Of a stretch of DNA of 19,646 nucleotides, positions 1 to 7,216 are shown piece by piece. The DNA comes from an uncultured Prevotella sp. (lineage in GTDB: Bacteria > Bacteroidota > Bacteroidia > Bacteroidales > Bacteroidaceae): the NCBI GenBank assembly GCA_947303825.1, contig CAMYZK010000010.1, positions 1-19,646 of the forward strand, written 5' to 3'. A program made the translations under genes and the position numbers. A model generated the notes under the pieces. It did no database searches. It was not told the origin of the DNA and worked only from the letters and a program-made list of their open reading frames with translations. Each line of letters starts with the position of its first letter. The stretch's first letter is position 1.

Positions 1-253
1 CAAGTATCTTTGCCATCATAACAGTATCTGTGGCAAACTCGAACTTACCATCCTTTATCTCTATCGAATCGACATACTCTGCCGTCTGCGGACCTGTCAA
101 TGGTACAAGGAATATGCGTTTCCCGTTATACTGGCCGGGAATGGTGCCGTGTATACGGCACTTGCCTGTAGCATCACTTCCTGCTCCACCGCAGTTGCAA
201 AGCATCATCACTGTAATGGATAGTACCGTGCTCAATAAAAATGTCTTTCTCAT
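1..253 (-). CDS. DUF4369-type lipoprotein, N-terminal part (cut by window edge)
   Basis: The start codon is the ATG at 253-251 and 84 codons are visible before the left edge, so the gene is partial. The N-terminus MRKTFLLSTVLSITVMML is a signal peptide, followed by a CNCGG stretch where lipidation is plausible although the lipobox is poor. The mature part begins with a beta-rich pattern (CRIHGTIPG, then GKRIFLVPL, then VDSIEIKDGKFEF). This is typical of the DUF4369 domain that precedes a thioredoxin-like (TlpA/AhpC) domain in many Bacteroidetes envelope proteins. The thioredoxin part, if present, lies outside the window. The gene is 62 bp downstream of the propeller lipoprotein gene on the same strand, so it is probably the third gene of that operon. 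The family call is from the motif pattern only. Confidence 0.7.
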   Translation of the reverse strand, partial: MRKTFLLSTVLSITVMMLCNCGGAGSDATGKCRIHGTIPGQYNGKRIFLVPLTGPQTAEYVDSIEIKDGKFEFATDTVMMAKIL

Positions 254-315
254 TTGTTGTTGTTCTTTGGCTATATAGTTGCGTATTTGTTGACCTCTGC
301 CTTTACCACATAATC

Positions 316-1779
316 TCACTTTATTTTAACTTTCTTCCTTTCCCCGCTGAACACCTGTCTCTGTGCCTCACGTACGTCAAAGTCTACCGGTACCTTGGTG
401 AAGTCGGGCACATTGTATGCCTGGAACAGCTCTCTGTAGTATTTCCTTGGGTTGCGCTGTGGCAGCATGAAAGGTTTAGTGGCCCGTCCCTCGTCATCAA
501 CCGAAGAGATGAAGAGCTGAGTGTACATGCCGTCGGTACGTTTCGAAGAGAACACAAACCATCGGCTGTTAGAACTCCAGTTGTGGTAGCTTTCTGTGGC
601 AGCACTGTTCACCTCGTCCATAGACCGGCTTTCTCCTGTCTTGAGGTCCATAATCCATAGGTCGGCATCTTTCTGGCACACGGGGAAGTTGCTGCGCGCG
701 CTTATGGTGTACATGAGCCACCGCCCGTCATAGCTCGGCCTTACCAGCGTAGCACTCTTTCCAATGCTGTCGGCAGAAACCAGCGTATCAGCAACAGTGC
801 CGAAGGCTGCCGAGTTGGCATCGAATGGTATGCGACAGATGGAACATCTCACCTTCTCATATTCTGCTGGCAAGCGGCAAGTCTTCGAGGTGCTGTAGTA
901 CAGCCATTTCCCATCGTGCGAGAAAGCAGGGAATATTTCCTGATCGGCAGTCTGTAGCAATGGCGTGAGCAGCAGCTCATTGGTCTTGGTGTCGAGCACA
1001 ATAATGTTACTGAAGCTGTGGTAGGCCTCCATTCTGTCGGCAGCACCGGTAAAGAACCCTTGGTGTACGGCATTGGCTGCGTATGCACAGTATCTGCCCG
1101 AGGGATGCCAGTAGGCGTATGAGCCGGCAGCCTTTGTAGAGTCGGTCTTGGTATCGAGCCACTGCTGGAGGCCGTCCTTCTGTATCATTGTCCCTCCGCC
1201 GCTGCCCCTTATCTGCAAGGTGAGCTGTGAGGGGTTGCCACGATTTGGAGTGTGGCAGTTGAAACATCGTCCCGGCAAGGCAGTCTCAAGCAGGAGAGGC
1301 TTCTCCTCAAAGGAGTGCAGGTCACGCTCGTAGATACCAATGTCGCCACCCACCTCATATCCAGGAGCTATGCGGCGGTAGGTGAGCCCGTAGTCATCGA
1401 GCGGATACTGGCTCACATGAATACTGAAATCACGCCACTGTGTCCACTGACCGTTCTTCCTTGTGCACACGGTAAGCATGAGGTCGCCTCCTTTGTTCTG
1501 AAGGGTAAGCTCTTTCCATTCGTCTTCGTCAAACTCAGCCCACTCTCCGTTGACGTGCATTTCACCGCCCTTGCTTCCGCGCACAGTGACGTCCATGCAG
1601 TCTATGGTCTCGTCGGCAAAGTTGAAGTCCAGCGGTGCTATGCCAGCAGGTATCGTAACATCGGTGTAGTCGGGAAAGATGCTGGGCATACTGTCAGCCT
1701 GCACTACGTCGTGCGGTTTGCCGCTACCGCATGCACACAGGACAGAGACGAGGCATACTATGTATAGAATTGTCTTCAT
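316..1779 (-). CDS. Lipoprotein with TolB-like (PD40) beta-propeller and a CxxCH motif
   Basis: This is a 487-residue exported protein. Residues 1-17 form a lipoprotein signal ending in LCAC, with Cys17 the likely lipidated residue. Residues 30-160 look like a beta-sandwich. Residues 172-176 read CFNCH, a CxxCH motif of the kind that binds c-type heme, set in an otherwise conserved-looking segment (NRGNPSQ follows). From about residue 220 there are repeated PD40/WD40-like blade motifs: HPSGRYCAYAA, FSHDGKWLYYSTS, SYDGRWLMYTIS and WSSNSRWFVFSSKR. This suggests a six-bladed propeller. The start lies 1 nt after the stop of the DUF6057-like gene, so translation is probably coupled. The role is unknown: it may be a monoheme envelope protein, or the cysteines may serve another purpose. 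A redox role is inference. Confidence 0.8.
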   Translation of the reverse strand: MKTILYIVCLVSVLCACGSGKPHDVVQADSMPSIFPDYTDVTIPAGIAPLDFNFADETIDCMDVTVRGSKGGEMHVNGEWAEFDEDEWKELTLQNKGGDLMLTVCTRKNGQWTQWRDFSIHVSQYPLDDYGLTYRRIAPGYEVGGDIGIYERDLHSFEEKPLLLETALPGRCFNCHTPNRGNPSQLTLQIRGSGGGTMIQKDGLQQWLDTKTDSTKAAGSYAYWHPSGRYCAYAANAVHQGFFTGAADRMEAYHSFSNIIVLDTKTNELLLTPLLQTADQEIFPAFSHDGKWLYYSTSKTCRLPAEYEKVRCSICRIPFDANSAAFGTVADTLVSADSIGKSATLVRPSYDGRWLMYTISARSNFPVCQKDADLWIMDLKTGESRSMDEVNSAATESYHNWSSNSRWFVFSSKRTDGMYTQLFISSVDDEGRATKPFMLPQRNPRKYYRELFQAYNVPDFTKVPVDFDVREAQRQVFSGERKKVKIK

Positions 1780-1780
1780 G

Positions 1781-3331
1781 CTATTTCTGTACTCCAGCCA
1801 TAAATCGTTTCACATACCGCCCGTAAGGCGAGTCAACGGCAGTGCGACTCCGCATGCAGCTCACGGCATCCTGCCAAGCCATGGGCATCACCTCATAGCC
1901 ACCATGCTTCTGTGCCAAAGGCAGCGACTGCATGAACAGCTGCGCATCGCACTTCAGCAGCAGTTGGCAGAGGAAGTACTCTAGAGCCATCTTGTTGCTG
2001 GTGTCCTGCATAAAGAGCAGCCCCAGCATCTTGTCTATCTCTCCATAATTGTATAAAAAGCTCTGTGCATAACGTTTCTGGCGCTGTTTGCCCCACACTG
2101 GGTGGGCGTTTATGGCAGCCTCGCTGCCCAGGCTTTTTTCGGCTTCCTCGGCCCATGAGCTGTAGAAAAGGGTTTTCTTCAGCAGAGCCAAGTGTTTCCT
2201 TGCCACATCATACTGTCCGTTTACTATCAGGCACTCTGTGATGCGCTTCTCAAACCTCCCGCTCTTCCTGGCGTTAAGAATTGATTCCTGCAGGTCGCTG
2301 TAGTATCTCAGTGCCGAGTTTACCATGCCCAGCCGCCAGAAAGCCTCTGCCGTAGGCAGGTTGGTCATGTTGTCGCGTACCATGGGCGACAGCAATGCAT
2401 TGGGGCCACTCTGCCAATAGTCGAAAATCTTGTCGGCCAGTTGCCCCTTTGCCGATAGTGCCAGGTTGACGCTATTCGACCAGAAAGGAGTTTGTACCAC
2501 ACGCCTGGAAGCTCGTTCCAGCAGTTTGTCCCATTGCTCATGGCGTATCAGGTAGTCCTGCTTAAGCAGTTCGTACTTGTCGCTGTTGTAACCACTAAGG
2601 TCAGGCCACTGCATGGGTATTCGGTAGTAGTTAAGGCCCGTCCACACCATCTGCCGAGGCCACTGACGCAATAGCCACGTTCCTGCTGCCCACTGCACCG
2701 CAAGCAACCATAGCGGCAAGACAACCGCCATAACCCGTAGCTTTATGGATGCCCGCCGCAGTGGAGTATTTGCAATACGCAGGGCAACATATATCCACAC
2801 CACAGGCCCTATGGCCCAATAAATGAGCGGCACTGCCGGCAGGTCGGCCCACATGGGCATACGCCTAAAGGCCAGGGCTGTTGCCAGAGCCATAGTGAAA
2901 GCCACCGGCAGTGAGAGCAGAACGTTCTCGTCGCCCATGAGCCATAGGAAGAACAGGGATGGGAGTAGCGAGAACACCTGCCGTATCCATTTTCCTGCTT
3001 TGCGGCTGTGCGACACCGACTCGTTGCCATTCAGCAGCCGCAGTGTTAGCTGCTGCATTATTGCAAAGAGCAGCGCTAGCAACAACGCGCCCACCCATTC
3101 TACATAATAGAACTGTACAACAAACTCTGCCGTCCAGTCGGCAAGACCACCTGCTACCGAAATACGTTCAAAGAAATAGTCAGAAGACCATAGGAAAAGC
3201 TGATTCTGCTCATGGTACGACAAGGTCTCTGGATGACACTGCCACCAGAAGACAAACACTGTAACGGCTATAGCTGCCGGTAGGAGCAGACCAGAACCCC
3301 AGCGCACGATATTTTTGCGTAAACTCAGCAT
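1781..3331 (-). CDS. Polytopic membrane protein with helical C-terminal domain (DUF6057-like)
   Basis: A 516-residue protein from the ATG at 3331-3329 (MLSLRKNIVRW). A TTG three codons upstream at 3340 is possible but unlikely. The first 220 residues hold about six hydrophobic segments, including LLLPAAIAVTVFVFWW, VGALLLALLFAIM, SLLPSLFFLWLMG, LLSLPVAFTMALATALAF, PLIYWAIGPVVWIYVAL and VLPLWLLAVQWAAGTWLL. The remaining 290 residues are soluble and rich in helices, with a TPR-like feel (for example ERASRRVVQTPFWSNSVNLALSAKG). I recognise the overall pattern as the Bacteroidetes DUF6057 family, from memory. It is the first gene of the minus-strand operon. Its promoter lies inside the left arm of the inverted repeat, which gives a very short 5' leader of about 10 nt. 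The function is unknown. Confidence 0.75.
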   Translation of the reverse strand: MLSLRKNIVRWGSGLLLPAAIAVTVFVFWWQCHPETLSYHEQNQLFLWSSDYFFERISVAGGLADWTAEFVVQFYYVEWVGALLLALLFAIMQQLTLRLLNGNESVSHSRKAGKWIRQVFSLLPSLFFLWLMGDENVLLSLPVAFTMALATALAFRRMPMWADLPAVPLIYWAIGPVVWIYVALRIANTPLRRASIKLRVMAVVLPLWLLAVQWAAGTWLLRQWPRQMVWTGLNYYRIPMQWPDLSGYNSDKYELLKQDYLIRHEQWDKLLERASRRVVQTPFWSNSVNLALSAKGQLADKIFDYWQSGPNALLSPMVRDNMTNLPTAEAFWRLGMVNSALRYYSDLQESILNARKSGRFEKRITECLIVNGQYDVARKHLALLKKTLFYSSWAEEAEKSLGSEAAINAHPVWGKQRQKRYAQSFLYNYGEIDKMLGLLFMQDTSNKMALEYFLCQLLLKCDAQLFMQSLPLAQKHGGYEVMPMAWQDAVSCMRSRTAVDSPYGRYVKRFMAGVQK

Positions 3332-3348
3332 CGTTTGCAATCAGGCGG

Positions 3349-3356
3349 CAAAGTTA
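3349..3356 (-). promoter_or_regulatory. -7 promoter box for the DUF6057-like operon
   Basis: On the minus strand the sequence reads TAACTTTG, matching the Bacteroidetes -7 consensus TAnnTTTG. The expected transcription start is about 3342, which is exactly the outer end of the inverted repeat and only about 11 nt before the ATG at 3331. A -33 TTTG at the standard spacing of 19-21 bp was not found; a T6G run lies 12 bp upstream instead. Confidence 0.6.
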
Positions 3357-3424
3357 CTAAGAAGTGGGCAAAAAACTATGATTGTTGTGTTAATTTCCGT
3401 AAATTCAGTATGAAAATGTGTTAC

Positions 3425-3463
3425 AAAAAAATGCCGCACCTCGCGGCGCAGCATATTTTTGTA
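3425..3463. terminator. Terminator-like hairpin at inner end of left arm
   Basis: A GC stem (GCCGC at 3433-3437 and GCGGC at 3443-3447, loop ACCTC) is preceded by seven A and followed shortly by five T, so it could end transcription in both directions. It sits upstream of the promoter, which suggests it insulates the promoter from transcription entering through the spacer. Confidence 0.55.
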
Positions 3464-3464
3464 T

Positions 3465-3847
3465 GATACCTACCCCACCCCCGACCCCACCCTTAAGGGG
3501 CGGGGAGTGCCATGGGCTCGTTAGTTGAAGGTGGTGGTCTTTTTAAAGTAGACTCTTAACTCAACTTTCACAAGTATATAATAACCACATAACCACGAAT
3601 TACACTCGCTACACTGCCGCTTTTACAGATTTTACCGCTCGGCTCTGCCGCTTGCTACCAGCGGGACGCAAGAAAGCGTAGCGACTAAAAGAATTAAACG
3701 GATTTTTGGCTGCGCGTTTTCAGGCTTTTGTCACATTTCAACAATACGCTAACTATATGTAATATAGACAGTTACGGGGCAAAGCGCACAAAGGTGCACA
3801 AATGCACAAATCACATTTGGCGTTTTTTTGACGATTTGTTAAGATCT
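3465..3847. other. Gene-free spacer between the inverted repeat arms
   Basis: These 383 bp hold no plausible gene on either strand. They contain a C-rich/G-rich palindrome near 3474-3508, an AACCACGAATTA motif at 3591-3602 that recurs in inverse orientation near 19403-19415, a GAATTAAACG motif near 3691, a GC-rich stretch around 3634-3685, and three close copies of GCACAAA between 3785 and 3810. The content looks like a mosaic of degenerate intergenic repeats. Confidence 0.75.
3474..3508. repeat. C-rich/G-rich palindromic intergenic repeat
   Basis: Runs of CCCC separated by single bases are followed by a central CCTTAAGG palindrome (3491-3498) and then GGGG runs, forming an imperfect hairpin. 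This kind of sequence is a familiar dispersed intergenic palindrome in Bacteroidetes genomes, recognised from memory. Only one copy is in the window. Confidence 0.5.
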
Positions 3848-3848
3848 A

Positions 3849-3887
3849 TACAAAAATATGCTGCGCCGCGAGGTGCGGCATTTTTTT
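3849..3887. terminator. Terminator-like hairpin at inner end of right arm
   Basis: This is the inverse copy of the hairpin at 3425-3463. GCCGC and GCGGC pair around a GAGGT loop, flanked by A5 on the left and T7 on the right, so it could act in both orientations upstream of the tsaB promoter. Confidence 0.55.
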
Positions 3888-3955
3888 GTAACACATTTTC
3901 ATACTGAATTTACGGAAATTAACACAACAATCACAGTTTTTTGCCCACTTCTTAG

Positions 3956-3963
3956 TAACTTTG
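3956..3963 (+). promoter_or_regulatory. -7 promoter box for the tsaB operon
   Basis: TAACTTTG matches the Bacteroidetes -7 consensus TAnnTTTG. The transcription start is expected near 3970, the outer end of the arm, giving a leader of about 20 nt to the ATG at 3991. No TTTG lies at the usual -33 spacing. Confidence 0.6.
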
Positions 3964-3990
3964 CAGCCTGTAAGAACAATACTAAGGAAA

Positions 3991-4704
3991 ATGGCATGCA
4001 TTCTTCATTTAGAGACGAGTCAGACTGGTTGCTCTGTGGCAGTGTCTGACGACTCACAGGTGATATACCATGATGAGAGCAGCAGCGATACCAGCAAAGG
4101 CAGTAGTGCAGAGCACCTCGGAACGCTAGTTGACGAAGCGATGTCGTTTGCAGACAGTCATGCCATACCCTTTGATGCCGTGGCAGTGAGTTCTGGTCCG
4201 GGGTCGTACACCGGACTGCGCATAGGTGTCTCCATGGCTAAGGGAATCTGCTATGGGCGTGATTTGAAACTTATTGCAGTGCCTACACTACAGCTGCTCT
4301 GTGTCCCTGTTCTGTTGAGGATGGGAGAGAAAGACATTGAAGAGACGCCAGAACCCATACTCTGCCCAATGATTGATGCCCGCCGTATGGAGGTCTACGC
4401 TGCCCTATTCGACAGAGCCTTGCGACCGGTAAGGGAAGTCCAGGCCGACGTTGTGGATGCTGACACCTACCGCCAATGGTTAGACCAGAGGCCTGTGTAC
4501 TTCTTTGGCCCGGGGGCAAAGAAATGCATGCCAGTAATTAATCATCCCAATGCGCGCTTTATTGATGGCATAGAGCCGGTGGCAAAATGGATGCAGCCGC
4601 TTGCAGAACGGAAGCTTATTGAAGGGAAAACAGAAGACGTGGCCTACTTTGAACCTTTCTATCTGAAGGACTTTGTGGCAAAGAAAGCCAAGGAACTCTT
4701 GTAG
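3991..4704 (+). CDS. tsaB: tRNA t6A threonylcarbamoyl transferase complex dimerisation protein TsaB
   Basis: A 237-residue protein. TsaB (YeaZ) partners the catalytic protein TsaD and, with TsaE, makes the t6A modification at position 37 of tRNAs that read ANN codons. It has the ASKHA fold start ILHLETSQTGCSVAV and the family hallmark VSSGPGSYTGLRIGVSMAKG at about residues 69-88. The length fits the family (about 230). The start chosen is the ATG at 3991, preceded by AAGGAAA as a ribosome-binding site; an upstream TTG at 3961 falls before the predicted transcription start. It is the first gene of the operon tsaB, DUF4290 gene, murA, rimM, transcribed from the promoter in the right arm of the inverted repeat. 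Confidence 0.93.
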   Translation: MACILHLETSQTGCSVAVSDDSQVIYHDESSSDTSKGSSAEHLGTLVDEAMSFADSHAIPFDAVAVSSGPGSYTGLRIGVSMAKGICYGRDLKLIAVPTLQLLCVPVLLRMGEKDIEETPEPILCPMIDARRMEVYAALFDRALRPVREVQADVVDADTYRQWLDQRPVYFFGPGAKKCMPVINHPNARFIDGIEPVAKWMQPLAERKLIEGKTEDVAYFEPFYLKDFVAKKAKELL

Positions 4705-4744
4705 GCTGATATTTAAAACGTGAACTAGAAAAGACTGACAAAAG

Positions 4745-5353
4745 GTGAATATTCAAGGATTAGACTACAACACTCAGCGCCAAGGGTTGCTTATGCCCGA
4801 ATACGGCAGGGAGATTCAGAAAATGATTGACTACGCAGTAAGCCTGCCTGACAGGGAGGAAAGACTGAAATGTGCCAAGACAATAGTAAAACTTATGGAG
4901 AATAAGTTGTCGGGGGTGCGCGACAACTCTGACTATCAGCAGACGTTGTGGGACCACCTGTTCCTTATGAGCGGAAAGCAGCTCGACATAGACTGGCCAT
5001 ACGATGTAGGCAACGCTGAACAGATTTTGCTTAAGCCAAACCCTATGCCAAGACCATCGGCAACAATCAGGCTAAGGCACTACGGGCGCCTGGTGGAGGA
5101 GCTGACAGAAAGGCTGAAGAACATGGAGGAAGGGCCTGAGCGCGACGAGCTGACACGGCACACCGCAAACCAGATGAAACGCGACCTGGTGGTGTGGGGA
5201 CACGGCTCAATAGACGACGAGAAGGTGGCCGACGACTTGGCAAGGCTCACCGACGGCGTGATACAGCTGGACTTGAACAACTTCAAGTTTGAGAAATTCC
5301 TGCCCGCTAACGAGTTGCCTGCAAAAAACTCTGGAAAGAAAAAGAAAAAATAA
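4745..5353 (+). CDS. DUF4290 family protein
   Basis: A 202-residue soluble protein beginning at a GTG (AAAGGTGAATATTC) and read MNIQGLDYNTQRQGLLMPEYG. This N-terminus, the segment SDYQQTLWDHLFLMSG, and the central PMPRPSATIRLRHYGRLVEEL are typical of the DUF4290 family, which I recall as a Bacteroidetes-only family often found just before murA. The C-terminus ends in a run of lysines (SGKKKKK), which may bind nucleic acid or be a disordered tail. There is no signal peptide or membrane segment, so it is cytoplasmic. It lies 40 bp after tsaB and 19 bp before murA. The biochemical role is unknown. Confidence 0.85.
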   Translation: MNIQGLDYNTQRQGLLMPEYGREIQKMIDYAVSLPDREERLKCAKTIVKLMENKLSGVRDNSDYQQTLWDHLFLMSGKQLDIDWPYDVGNAEQILLKPNPMPRPSATIRLRHYGRLVEELTERLKNMEEGPERDELTRHTANQMKRDLVVWGHGSIDDEKVADDLARLTDGVIQLDLNNFKFEKFLPANELPAKNSGKKKKK

Positions 5354-5372
5354 CGAAAACAGATAATAGAAG

Positions 5373-6689
5373 TTGGCATCATTCATAATTGAAGGCGGAA
5401 GACAGCTAAGCGGAACCATTACACCACAGGGAGCTAAGAATGAGGCCCTGGAGGTGATTTGTGCCACATTGCTTACCAGCGAGAAGGTTACCATAAGCAA
5501 CATCCCTAACATTAGAGACGTACAGAACCTTATCTTGCTGCTTAAAGATATTGGCGTGAAGGTGAGCATGCCAGAGGGAGAACAGAAGGGCACCTACACT
5601 TTCATGGCCGACGAGCTGAACATAGAATACCTCAAGAGCGACGATTTCATCAGAAAGTGTGCCGAGCTGAGAGGCTCGGTGATGATGATTGGCCCGCTGC
5701 TGGCACGCATGGGTAAAGCCATTATTGCCAAGCCCGGTGGCGACAAGATAGGACGTCGCAGGCTGGACACTCACTTCCTGGGCTTTGAACGGCTGGGGGC
5801 ACATTTCAACCATGTACCAGAGCGAGGCGTATACGAGATAACGGCAAACAGGCTGCACGGAACATACATGCTACTAGACGAGGCCAGCGTGACAGGTACA
5901 GCCAACATCATCATGGCTGCAGTACTGGCAAAAGGCGTTACGACCATATACAATGCAGCATGCGAACCGTATATTCAGCAGTTGTGTAACATGCTAAACA
6001 GCATGGGAGCGCATATCAGCGGCATTGCATCTAACCTCCTCACAATACGTGGAGTAAAAGAGTTGCATGGCACACAGCACACCATTCTGCCCGACATGAT
6101 TGAAGTGGGATCGTTTATCGGCATGGCTGCAATGGTGGGCAACGGTATTACAATAAAGAACGTGTCGCTGCGCAATCTGGGCATCATTCCCAACACCTTC
6201 AGACGGATGGGGATAAAGATACGCGAGGAGGGCGACAACCTCTTTATTCCATACATGCGCCACTATGAGATACAGTCGTTTATCGACGGCACCATAATGA
6301 CCCTGGCCGATGCACCATGGCCAGGATTGACCCCCGACCTCATCTCTGTACTTATCACTGTGGCATCGCAAGCAAGAGGGAGCGTGCTGTTCCACCAGAA
6401 GATGTTTGAGAGCAGGCTGTTCTTTGTAGACAAACTGATAGACATGGGAGCCCAGATAATACTCTGCGACCCTCACCGTGCCGTGGTTGTAGGTCACGAC
6501 CGCAAACTGCAGCTACGTGGCGGACGCATGTCAAGTCCCGACATACGTGCAGGTATTGCACTGCTCATTGCTGCACTTAGTGCCAAGGGTGTAAGCAGGA
6601 TAGACAATATTGAGCAGATAGACCGGGGATACGAGAACATTGAGCATAGGCTCAATGCACTAGGTGCACAGATAAGCAGAATAAGCTAA
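5373..6689 (+). CDS. murA: UDP-N-acetylglucosamine 1-carboxyvinyltransferase MurA (Asp in place of the catalytic-loop Cys)
   Basis: MurA moves enolpyruvate from PEP to UDP-GlcNAc, the first committed step of peptidoglycan synthesis, in the cytoplasm. The 438-residue length fits the family (about 420-440). The conserved Lys-Asn pair is at residues 22-23 (QGAKNEAL). The flexible loop reads PGGDKIGRRRLDTHF, so residue 124 is Asp where many MurA enzymes have the Cys targeted by fosfomycin (PGGCxIG). The inside-out alpha/beta repeats are intact (GTANIIMAAVLAKG, LPDMIEVGSFIGMA, LTPDLISVLITVASQARG, DIRAGIALLIAALSAKG). The start is a TTG at 5373, the only start that gives the full N-terminus MASFIIEGGRQLSG. 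It lies 19 bp after the DUF4290 gene and 8 bp before rimM. Confidence 0.95.
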   Translation: MASFIIEGGRQLSGTITPQGAKNEALEVICATLLTSEKVTISNIPNIRDVQNLILLLKDIGVKVSMPEGEQKGTYTFMADELNIEYLKSDDFIRKCAELRGSVMMIGPLLARMGKAIIAKPGGDKIGRRRLDTHFLGFERLGAHFNHVPERGVYEITANRLHGTYMLLDEASVTGTANIIMAAVLAKGVTTIYNAACEPYIQQLCNMLNSMGAHISGIASNLLTIRGVKELHGTQHTILPDMIEVGSFIGMAAMVGNGITIKNVSLRNLGIIPNTFRRMGIKIREEGDNLFIPYMRHYEIQSFIDGTIMTLADAPWPGLTPDLISVLITVASQARGSVLFHQKMFESRLFFVDKLIDMGAQIILCDPHRAVVVGHDRKLQLRGGRMSSPDIRAGIALLIAALSAKGVSRIDNIEQIDRGYENIEHRLNALGAQISRIS

Positions 6690-6697
6690 CAGTACAA

Positions 6698-7216
6698 ATG
6701 CCAATGCTGAAGGAAGAAGACGTCTACAGAATAGGCCGATTGGGGAAGCCCCACGGTGTGAAGGGAGAAATATCCATGCAGGTCGACGACGATGTCTTCG
6801 ACCGTACAGACTCCGACTTCCTGATACTACGGATTGACGGCATCCTGGTGCCTTTCTATATGGAAGAGTACAGGTTCAAGACCGACACCACCGCTCTTGT
6901 AAAGTTTGAAGATGTAGACTCGGTGGAGCGGGCTCGTGAGCTTACGAACAGCGATGTGTTCTTTCTTCGAAGCATGGCCGAGGGGCAGGACGATGATTAC
7001 ACCTGGGAGTTCTTCGTGGGTTTCACCCTTACCGACGCATCTTCAGGCAAGGAAGTAGGGCGCATAGACGCTGTTGATGACAGCACGCAGAACGTGCTTT
7101 TCTGTCTGGAAGACGGAACAATGATTCCCGCTGCCGATGAACTAGTGGCCGACATCGACCACGAAAACAGGATAATCTCCATGCACCTGCCCGAAGGCAT
7201 TCTGGGACTGACCTAG
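6698..7216 (+). CDS. rimM: 16S rRNA processing protein RimM
   Basis: RimM is a 30S ribosome assembly factor that binds ribosomal protein S19 and helps mature the 3' domain of 16S rRNA. The 172-residue protein has the N-terminal RimM barrel with the hallmark GRLGKPHGVKGEI at residues 13-25. A PRC-barrel follows from about residue 100 (YTWEFFVGFTLTDASSGKEVGRIDAV), ending with the expected MIPAADELVADID segment. The ATG at 6698 is used; ATG at 6704 is an alternative. It is the last gene of the tsaB operon. Its TAG stop overlaps the TAG stop of the convergent hydrolase gene through a shared CTAG, so no separate terminator fits between them. Confidence 0.93.
   Translation: MPMLKEEDVYRIGRLGKPHGVKGEISMQVDDDVFDRTDSDFLILRIDGILVPFYMEEYRFKTDTTALVKFEDVDSVERARELTNSDVFFLRSMAEGQDDDYTWEFFVGFTLTDASSGKEVGRIDAVDDSTQNVLFCLEDGTMIPAADELVADIDHENRIISMHLPEGILGLT

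Larger units (their letters stand above)
3342..3464. repeat. Left arm of 123-bp inverted repeat
   Basis: The reverse complement of this segment matches 3848-3970 at 121 of 123 positions with no gaps; positions pair so that coordinates sum to 7312. The two mismatches fall near the outer end (3347, and within the ACTATGATT / ACTGTGATT segment). The arm carries a minus-strand -7 promoter box at its outer end and a terminator-like hairpin with A7 and T5 tracts at its inner end. Confidence 0.97.
3848..3970. repeat. Right arm of 123-bp inverted repeat
   Basis: This is the mirror copy of 3342-3464 (121/123 identical). It carries the plus-strand promoter of the tsaB operon at its outer end and the inverse copy of the terminator-like hairpin at its inner end. 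Beyond 3970 and inside 3848 the similarity stops abruptly. No target-site duplication is visible outside the arms. Confidence 0.97.

Noticed and set aside
1252..1767. Open frame of 171 codons on the plus strand
   Set aside because: It is antisense to the propeller lipoprotein gene, which has a signal peptide, blade motifs and operon spacing; the antisense translation shows no family pattern.
3332..3340. TTG start for the DUF6057-like protein
   Set aside because: It would start only 2 nt after the predicted transcription start; the ATG at 3331 is preferred, although leaderless translation cannot be excluded.
3342..3970. A classic insertion sequence or MITE
   Set aside because: There is no transposase, and no matching target-site duplication is visible just outside 3342 and 3970. 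The mobile-element idea is kept only as one possibility in the finding.
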